A stretch of DNA of 64,000 bases from Bacteroidales bacterium (lineage in GTDB: Bacteria; Bacteroidota; Bacteroidia; Bacteroidales; UBA932). The notes under the pieces were generated by a model that was given only the letters and a program-made list of their open reading frames with translations, was not told the origin of the DNA and did not search any database. Where the stretch lies: positions 1 to 64,000 of the forward strand of contig JAFZDJ010000017.1 in NCBI GenBank assembly GCA_017561265.1. The letters run 5' to 3'. Shown here piece after piece: positions 58,817-64,000 of this stretch (within the stretch, counting starts at the first letter, position 1; every line of letters starts with the position of its first letter). Made by a program: the position numbers and the translations under genes.

Positions 58817-59464
58817 ATGAAAGTACTTGTAACAGGATCTTCTCAAGGTATAGGAAAGGCTATAACAGAATTGTTTCTGAGGAAAGGCCATGATGTGACA
58901 GGCATTGACCGTCAGGCATCGTCCATAGATGATGCCCACTATACTCATATCAAGTGTGATGTAAGAGATATTCTACCGGATATGGAGGATGTGGAGATTC
59001 TGATCAATAATGCGGGCACTCAGAACGATGATGACATAGAAATCAATCTGAAGTCACTGATCAGAGTGACCGAGAAATATGGAGTTCAGAAATCCATAAG
59101 ATCCATCCTGAACATCGGTTCTGCCAGCGGTCATACCGGTTCTGAATTTCCTGAATATTGTGCCAGCAAAGGGGGAGTGATCGCATATACGAAGAATGTA
59201 GCGCTGAGAGTCGCGGAATACGGTGCCACATGCAATAGCCTTGATCCCGGAGGAGTCCTGACCCCGTTGAATGACTGCGTAGTGAACGACCCGGCCTTAT
59301 GGTCGGCAATCATGGCCGAGACACCGTTGAAACGATGGGCGACCACGGAAGAAATCGCAGAATGGGCTTATTTCTTGACTGTGAACAACCGTTTCTGCAC
59401 AGGTCAGAGTATAGTGGTTGACGGTGGGGAATCAATAAATTCCCGTTTCATATGGCCCGAATAG
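58817..59464 (+). CDS. short-chain dehydrogenase/reductase
   Basis: 215 residues. T-G-S-S-Q-G-I-G at the N-terminus binds NAD(P), I-N-N-A-G-T follows, then the catalytic Ser in S-A-S-G-H, and Y-C-A-S-K (Tyr and Lys of the active site), with L-D-P-G-G near residue 140. Ends with the typical S-I-V-V-D-G-G. Resembles FabG-like 3-oxoacyl reductases but is a little short. Co-transcribed with the P-ATPase; substrate unknown. Confidence 0.86.
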   Translation: MKVLVTGSSQGIGKAITELFLRKGHDVTGIDRQASSIDDAHYTHIKCDVRDILPDMEDVEILINNAGTQNDDDIEINLKSLIRVTEKYGVQKSIRSILNIGSASGHTGSEFPEYCASKGGVIAYTKNVALRVAEYGATCNSLDPGGVLTPLNDCVVNDPALWSAIMAETPLKRWATTEEIAEWAYFLTVNNRFCTGQSIVVDGGESINSRFIWPE

Positions 59465-59468
59465 TACC

Positions 59469-60473
59469 TTATTCCGCAGCCTTTTTCTGTAGATATTCCT
59501 TGAAGAAACGACCCTGAACAGAAGGAGTAAAATTCCAGTCAGTGATCAAGGTCGGTGACCAGCTGGTATCAAAGCACCATACAGTGAATGAGATGCCCTT
59601 CTTCTCAAAATACTCGGTTATATGATGTCCATAAACATCTGTTGAAATAACCGGTATGTGTGCTCCAAGCTCATTTTCAAGACAGAAACCTATCTCAGTG
59701 CATATGACAGGATAGGTATCAGCTACATATCCGAAGTCAGCCTCCCACTGTTCCTCCCATGGCTGCTCGCGTTTCATCGGATAAGGATGAGATACATAAG
59801 CGACATTAGGACGGTCAACAGGTGCTGAAGCAACAGGGGTGAGGTCATATGCCCAGTTGAAGCCTGCACAAAGGCAGACTGCATTCGGATTATGAACGCG
59901 GATAGTGTCGATTATCTGTTCCTGAATGCCTTTCCACTCTTCCCATGTGCATGAACCGGTATCTTCACCTGTCACTGTCGGCTCATTGAAAATCTCATAC
60001 AATGCGACGGTAGGCTCATCATCATAACGCTGTGCAACGGTGCTCCAGAACTTCAAGGTCTCATCAAGATCCGTGTTGTACATAGGATTCGTGAACTTAG
60101 CATCCTTCAGGTTGCCAATCGAATGCCAGTCCATGATAACATACATTCCGTGCTTCTTAGCCCATTCCACACCTTTGTCCATGGCTTCAAAAGTCTTATC
60201 CCAGCCCATTCTGTCAAGATTTGTCGGATGAACAGCAAATCTTACCACATTTGCACCCCACGCTGCCGCTTCTGCAAAATAACGCTCGTTCCATTGCCCG
60301 TCACCGACGAGTTTAACAGGATCGGAGAAGCAGAGTCCTCTGAATACGATCTCATTTCCCTGTGGATCGATGAACTTGTTTCCCTCGACCTTTACCCATG
60401 CTTCCTGAGCATGCTGTGACGAACACGCAGCCGCAATGAAAGCGATACACATAATTAAGATTGTCTTTTTCAT
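59469..60473 (-). CDS. GH5-family glycoside hydrolase lipoprotein
   Basis: 334 residues from the ATG at 60473. Lipobox I-A-A-A-C (Cys 17). (Beta/alpha)8 family 5 glycosidase: W-G-A-N-V-V-R-F near 77-84, D-W-H-S near 122, A-L-Y-E-I-F-N-E-P with the acid/base Glu, and V-I-C-T-E-I-G-F with the nucleophile Glu. Likely an endo-glucanase or mannanase acting at the cell surface. A TATCTTTG element precedes it at 60508-60515 and the GH13 terminator lies between the two genes. Confidence 0.87.
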   Translation of the reverse strand: MKKTILIMCIAFIAAACSSQHAQEAWVKVEGNKFIDPQGNEIVFRGLCFSDPVKLVGDGQWNERYFAEAAAWGANVVRFAVHPTNLDRMGWDKTFEAMDKGVEWAKKHGMYVIMDWHSIGNLKDAKFTNPMYNTDLDETLKFWSTVAQRYDDEPTVALYEIFNEPTVTGEDTGSCTWEEWKGIQEQIIDTIRVHNPNAVCLCAGFNWAYDLTPVASAPVDRPNVAYVSHPYPMKREQPWEEQWEADFGYVADTYPVICTEIGFCLENELGAHIPVISTDVYGHHITEYFEKKGISFTVWCFDTSWSPTLITDWNFTPSVQGRFFKEYLQKKAAE

Positions 60474-60507
60474 AGCCGTATAAAGTAAGTTGATTATCAG
60501 GTACCTA

Positions 60508-60515
60508 CAAAGATA
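60508..60515 (-). promoter_or_regulatory. -7 element (TATCTTTG) of the GH5 gene
   Basis: Perfect TAnnTTTG on the minus strand, 34 bases before the GH5 start and downstream of the GH13 terminator, so GH5 has its own promoter. Confidence 0.55.
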
Positions 60516-60527
60516 GTAATCTATATT

Positions 60528-60566
60528 GAAAAAAGAAAACCGCCAGGAGTGATTGTCCTGACGGTC
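60528..60566 (-). terminator. rho-independent terminator of the GH13 gene
   Basis: On the minus strand ACCGTCAGGA / TCCTGGCGGT form a 10-bp stem (one G-U) with an 8-base loop, followed by TTTCTTTTTTC. It lies 22 bases after the GH13 stop. Confidence 0.85.
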
Positions 60567-60588
60567 TCGGAATATGTGATTTACAATA

Positions 60589-62028
60589 TTATCTGCTGAG
60601 TATATATGTTGTCTCCGGCTGGGCTGTTCCCTTAAGTACGCCGTTCTCGACAACGAAAGCGGTTCCGTATACCTGATCCTTGTACTCGCCGTCAGGAAGG
60701 GCTGTAGCAAGTGCCACGTCATTCGACTCAAGGGCAAAATTGATTATTGCAGCACCCTTGTCACCACGGTTCACTACGATAACCTCACCGTCTTCCGCGA
60801 TCTGAACATCTTCAACCTGTCCTTCCATTGACTGACGGAACTTATTGACCGCCACCACTTCCGGATGGAAGAATTCATCGTTTCCGCGAGCACCGAGAAG
60901 ATTATCACCGAAATAATTTTCACGTGTAGAATTCATCGGACGGCTGTAGAAGAGAGGTGTACCGTTCTGACGTGCTGTCAGGAAGACCCATCCTGTACGG
61001 ATCTGTGCATCGGTAAGACCTGCACTCTCATTTGCGTTGCAATATGTATCATGGCTCTCGACCCATGTGGTAAGATACTCTGGAGCAGCCCTGTGATACC
61101 AGTCAAGAAGATCAATATCCTTTGCACTGCGCTTTGCAAGAACCTCGCGGAGGACATGTCCATATGACGATGCTGTCTGTCCGAAATAGCTTGCATATTC
61201 TTCCTCAGGAACATTCTTGTCCTGAAGCACTTCTCCATATACGAAAAGACTGTCATATGGGATTGAAAGTGATACTCCGAGCACTTCCTTACGTCCTGTT
61301 GCAACATCCCAGAAGTCATTTTCCTTCACTCCGGCCTCAGTATCGAGCGGATCTGAATGTACGCCGATGTGCTTTGCAGTATCATAGCGGAAACCGCGTA
61401 CACCCATTTCCACAAGTTTATTTACGAACTGCATGTAATATTTCTGGAAAAGGGGATTCTCTGTATTTACGTCAGGAAGTCCTCCGACACCCTGATGTGT
61501 ACACTGTGTACGGTCGTTGTAGTCAACGATTCCTTCAAGACCATGTGTATGGAACATCTTGTCTCTTCCACCTACAGCTGCATAGAATTCATCCGTAACA
61601 AGGTCAATATCAAATGCAGTATGGTTTGGAAGCACGTCCACGAGCACGCGGATGTCATATTTATCTGCAGAATCAAGCATTGCTTTCATCTCCGCTTCTG
61701 TTCCTACGATGTTGTTGCCGATAGTCCAGTCAGTCGGCTGGTAATAATGGTACCAGTTGCCTTCCTTCTCATCGAGGATCTTGATATTACCGCCTTCAGG
61801 GCTGAAGCAGGCATTTACGGGAGATGTCTGGATCATAGTGAACCCGGCATCTGCAATCTGCTTCATGTTCTCGGCAATAGTAGGGAAGTTCCAGCTCCAT
61901 ACGTGAAGGATTGTCTCTGTGTTGGTCGCATTAGGATCATGCGTCATACGGTCTACGACATTATAAGTCGTCTGTGATGTGCAGGCAGCAAGGCCTAGGC
62001 ATGCAATGATGGATAAGAGTCTGTTCAT
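60589..62028 (-). CDS. GH13-family alpha-amylase-type lipoprotein
   Basis: 479 residues. Lipobox G-L-A-A-C (Cys 16). GH13 motifs: D-V-L-P-N-H-T (region I), G-F-R-Y-D-T-A-K-H with the nucleophile Asp (region II), V-Y-G-E-V-L with the acid/base Glu (region III) and W-V-E-S-H-D-T (region IV). Hydrolyses alpha-1,4 glucans at the outer membrane or periplasm. The C-terminal domain is short. Own terminator and a -7 element (TAAATTTG, 62058-62065) make it a single-gene unit. Confidence 0.9.
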   Translation of the reverse strand: MNRLLSIIACLGLAACTSQTTYNVVDRMTHDPNATNTETILHVWSWNFPTIAENMKQIADAGFTMIQTSPVNACFSPEGGNIKILDEKEGNWYHYYQPTDWTIGNNIVGTEAEMKAMLDSADKYDIRVLVDVLPNHTAFDIDLVTDEFYAAVGGRDKMFHTHGLEGIVDYNDRTQCTHQGVGGLPDVNTENPLFQKYYMQFVNKLVEMGVRGFRYDTAKHIGVHSDPLDTEAGVKENDFWDVATGRKEVLGVSLSIPYDSLFVYGEVLQDKNVPEEEYASYFGQTASSYGHVLREVLAKRSAKDIDLLDWYHRAAPEYLTTWVESHDTYCNANESAGLTDAQIRTGWVFLTARQNGTPLFYSRPMNSTRENYFGDNLLGARGNDEFFHPEVVAVNKFRQSMEGQVEDVQIAEDGEVIVVNRGDKGAAIINFALESNDVALATALPDGEYKDQVYGTAFVVENGVLKGTAQPETTYILSR

Positions 62029-62057
62029 TATTTTGTGTTTTAATTATTTCAGCGTTG

Positions 62058-62065
62058 CAAATTTA
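62058..62065 (-). promoter_or_regulatory. -7 element (TAAATTTG) of the GH13 gene
   Basis: TAnnTTTG on the minus strand 29 bases before the GH13 start; divergent from the pta promoter. No clear -33 at the usual distance. Confidence 0.4.
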
Positions 62066-62097
62066 CTCATTTCTGATCAAATATCTAACCTTGAATG

Positions 62098-62128
62098 TTT
62101 GTCATGTCAAGCAAAATCACTATTTTTG
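62098..62128 (+). promoter_or_regulatory. consensus promoter of pta
   Basis: TTTG (62098-62101), 19-base spacer, TATTTTTG (62121-62128), 48 bases before the pta ATG. Confidence 0.8.
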
Positions 62129-62176
62129 TTATCTTATATCACTTAAGAAATAACAAATACATTAAATATAGATATT

Positions 62177-63184
62177 ATGACACTTATCGAAAGCATCATT
62201 GCGCGTGCTAAATCAAACAAACAGCGCATCGTTCTTCCTGAGTCTCTTGAGGAGCGTACACTTACAGCTGCCGACCAGTCGCTTGCTGACGAGATTGCAG
62301 ACATCATCCTTATCGGTAATCCTGACGAAATCTTCGCATTGGCAGACAAGCTCGGCCTCAAGAACATCGGAAAGGCTACAATCATCGACCCTGCTACAAG
62401 CGAGAAGACTGCAGAATATGCAAATCTCCTTTATGAGCTTCGTAAAAACAAGGGCATGACTCCTGAAAAGGCAGCTCAGCTCGTACTCGACCCTCTTTAT
62501 TTCGGATGCCTCATCATCAAGAGCGGCGATGCAGACGGTCAGATCAGCGGTGCTCTTTCTACAACAGGCGAGACCCTCAGACCAGCTCTCCAGATCATCA
62601 AGTGCTCTCCTGGCATCAGCTGCGTCAGCGGTGCAATGCTCATGATCACCCAGACTCCTGAGTACGGTGAGAACGGAGTGCTCGTAGTAGGTGATGTTGC
62701 CGTAACTCCTATGCCGGATGCTTCACAGCTTGCTCAGATCGCTGTATGTACAGCTCAGACCGCAAAGAGCGTTGCCGGTTTCGCTGATCCTAAGGTGGCT
62801 ATGCTTTCGTTCTCGACCAAGGGTTCTGCAAAGCATGAGGTTGTAGATAAGGTCATCGAGGCTACAAGACTTGCAAAGGAGATCAACCCTGAGATCAAGA
62901 TCGAAGGCGAGCTTCAGGCAGACGCAGCTCTCGTTCCTTCTGTCGGTCAGAAGAAGGCTCCAGGTTCGGAGATCGCAGGACATGCAAACGTACTCGTATT
63001 CCCATGCCTCGAGGTAGGTAACATCGCCTACAAGCTCGTTCAGAGACTTGGAAATGCAGACGCGATCGGTCCTATCCTCCAGGGTATCGCAAAGCCTGTG
63101 AACGACCTCAGCCGTGGATGTTCAGTTGACGACATCTACAAGATGGTTGCCATCACTGCGTGCCAGGCTATGGATGCTAAGTAA
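62177..63184 (+). CDS. pta: phosphate acetyltransferase
   Basis: 335 residues of the short (Pta-domain-only) form. Markers: R-I-V-L-P-E near the start, G-C-L-I-I-K-S-G-D-A-D-G-Q-I-S-G, S-C-V-S-G-A-M-L-M, and the C-terminal G-R-G-type S-R-G-C-S-V-D-D-I-Y. Interconverts acetyl-CoA and acetyl phosphate in acetate fermentation. The usual partner ackA is not adjacent in this window. Strong promoter upstream, hairpin downstream; codons are biased towards high-expression choices. Confidence 0.94.
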   Translation: MTLIESIIARAKSNKQRIVLPESLEERTLTAADQSLADEIADIILIGNPDEIFALADKLGLKNIGKATIIDPATSEKTAEYANLLYELRKNKGMTPEKAAQLVLDPLYFGCLIIKSGDADGQISGALSTTGETLRPALQIIKCSPGISCVSGAMLMITQTPEYGENGVLVVGDVAVTPMPDASQLAQIAVCTAQTAKSVAGFADPKVAMLSFSTKGSAKHEVVDKVIEATRLAKEINPEIKIEGELQADAALVPSVGQKKAPGSEIAGHANVLVFPCLEVGNIAYKLVQRLGNADAIGPILQGIAKPVNDLSRGCSVDDIYKMVAITACQAMDAK

Positions 63185-63202
63185 TATCAGGACATATTTC
63201 GC

Positions 63203-63230
63203 AAAGGAGCCTCAGGTGGGCTCCTTTGTC
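63203..63230 (+). terminator. terminator of pta
   Basis: AAAGGAGCC / GGCTCCTTT, 9-bp perfect stem with a 7-base loop, 18 bases after the stop; T-run short. Confidence 0.7.
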
Positions 63231-63240
63231 ATATAACCAC

Positions 63241-64000
63241 ATGATTATGAAGAACATTTTAATTACTTTGCTGGCGGCATTCATCAGTGTCGCGGCATAT
63301 GCACAGAAACCGGATCCGAATTTCCATATCTACCTTTGTATCGGTCAGTCAAATATGGAGGCCGGTGCAAGACCGGCAGAGCAGGACAAGGATTTCAACG
63401 ACCCTCGTTTCAGCTTTGTCGCTGCAGTAGACATGCCGAACCTCGACCGTAAGATGGGACAGTGGTACACAGCTGTACCTCCTATCTGCCGCGAGGGCAA
63501 CAATCTCGGTCCTGTAGACTTCTTCGGCCGCAAGATGATCGAAGTCCTTCCTGAACACATCAAGATCGGTGTCATCAACGTATCCGTAGCTGGTGCGAAG
63601 ATAGAGCTTTGGGACAAGGATGATTACAAGGAGTACATTGACAACGAACGCGACTGGATGAAAGCCATAGTCGAGCAGTACGGCGGAAATCCGTATGCAA
63701 GACTTGTAGAAATGGCAAAAATCGCGCAGAAGGACGGTGTCATCAAGGGAATCCTCATGCACCAGGGTGAATCAAATTCAGAGGATCCTCTCTGGCCTGA
63801 AAGAGTCAAGAAGATTTATGACGACCTCTGCAAAGACCTGAAACTCAATCCAAAAGAGACTCCTCTTCTTGCAGGAGAGCTCAAATATGAGGAACAGGAC
63901 GGAGTATGCTGGAGATTCAACCGTGACATCATGCCACGTCTTCCGGAAGTACTTCCTAATGCTCATATCATATCTGCACTCGGATGCGAGAGCACTGGAG
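63241..64000 (+). CDS. SASA-type (sialate O-acetylesterase-like) esterase, 3' truncated by window
   Basis: The frame opens at ATG 63241 (63247 is also in frame) and is still open at base 64000, giving 253 visible codons. Signal peptide to about residue 22 (V-A-A-Y-A-Q). SGNH-fold motifs of the SASA family follow: L-C-I-G-Q-S-N-M-E with the nucleophile Ser, and M-H-Q-G-E-S-N-S further on, plus V-S-V-A-G-A. These enzymes remove acetyl groups from sialic acid or from xylan and pectin. Extracellular or periplasmic, fitting the two glycosidase genes next door. Confidence 0.85.
   Translation, partial: MIMKNILITLLAAFISVAAYAQKPDPNFHIYLCIGQSNMEAGARPAEQDKDFNDPRFSFVAAVDMPNLDRKMGQWYTAVPPICREGNNLGPVDFFGRKMIEVLPEHIKIGVINVSVAGAKIELWDKDDYKEYIDNERDWMKAIVEQYGGNPYARLVEMAKIAQKDGVIKGILMHQGESNSEDPLWPERVKKIYDDLCKDLKLNPKETPLLAGELKYEEQDGVCWRFNRDIMPRLPEVLPNAHIISALGCESTG

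Overview
The window comes from a Bacteroidales chromosome. It has many lipoproteins of the FimA/Mfa1 fimbrillin, BspA-like leucine-rich-repeat and DUF3575/DUF3868 types. Promoters match the Bacteroidetes pattern (TTTG, about 19-20 bp, TAnnTTTG; for example 16871-16902, 62098-62128 and, on the minus strand, 55947-55977), and most genes lack a strong Shine-Dalgarno. Genus cannot be fixed from the sequence. There is no rRNA, phage, complete insertion sequence or CRISPR. No stretch longer than about 300 bases lacks a gene, unless the doubtful ORF at 12890-13132 is discounted.

Layout. 1-2154: an AlaX-type editing protein (cut by the window edge), a NifX/NifB-like metal-cluster protein, a YeiH permease and a flavin reductase. 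2205-5958 (minus): small redox genes (EFR1 ferredoxin, glutaredoxin) among decaying genes, including two broken GNAT acetyltransferases, and a DUF1349 lipoprotein. 6138-7685: four small co-directed genes (beta-barrel, 57-aa repeat protein, coiled-coil exported protein, unknown), convergent with an AraC regulator. 8722-10927: rhodanese, mini winged-helix protein, Smr protein, EamA transporter. 10995-11324: Ile-Ala-Glu-Phe tRNA genes. 11409-16704 (minus): ATP-grasp-like protein, YbjQ protein, metallophosphoesterase, beta-barrel protein and a TPR/HTH membrane regulator interrupted by one in-frame TAG.

16955-40021 (plus) is the surface-adhesin block: a 45-54 aa peptide gene, two BspA-like LRR lipoproteins, a beta-carbonic anhydrase, then a fimbrial operon (DUF3575, DUF3868, three tandem Mfa1-type fimbrillins, an Mfa2/FimB-type anchor and three large accessory or tip lipoproteins). 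Seven of the lipoproteins share a Cys near residue 17-21 and a T-R motif (T-K in an eighth) near residue 48-61, which suggests a common maturation route.

40023-47884 (minus) ends one base from the fimbrial operon. It is an eight-gene cluster joining a complete partner-switching signalling set (Cache-HAMP-PP2C phosphatase, RsbW-like kinase, STAS protein, STAS-protein kinase fusion) to an ABC transporter (lipoprotein-permease fusion; ATPase with a C-terminal RsbW-like domain), an NMT1-type binding protein and a Tyr-phosphatase lipoprotein. I consider this the most interesting system here.

48097-64000 is mostly housekeeping: an AlaX remnant, PAS protein, MsrA, an unknown lipoprotein, guanine salvage (guaD-xpt), tRNA-Asp and tRNA-Thr, a sugar kinase, acyltransferase, MscS channel, Ca2+-type P-ATPase, SDR, GH5 and GH13 lipoproteins, pta and a truncated SASA esterase.
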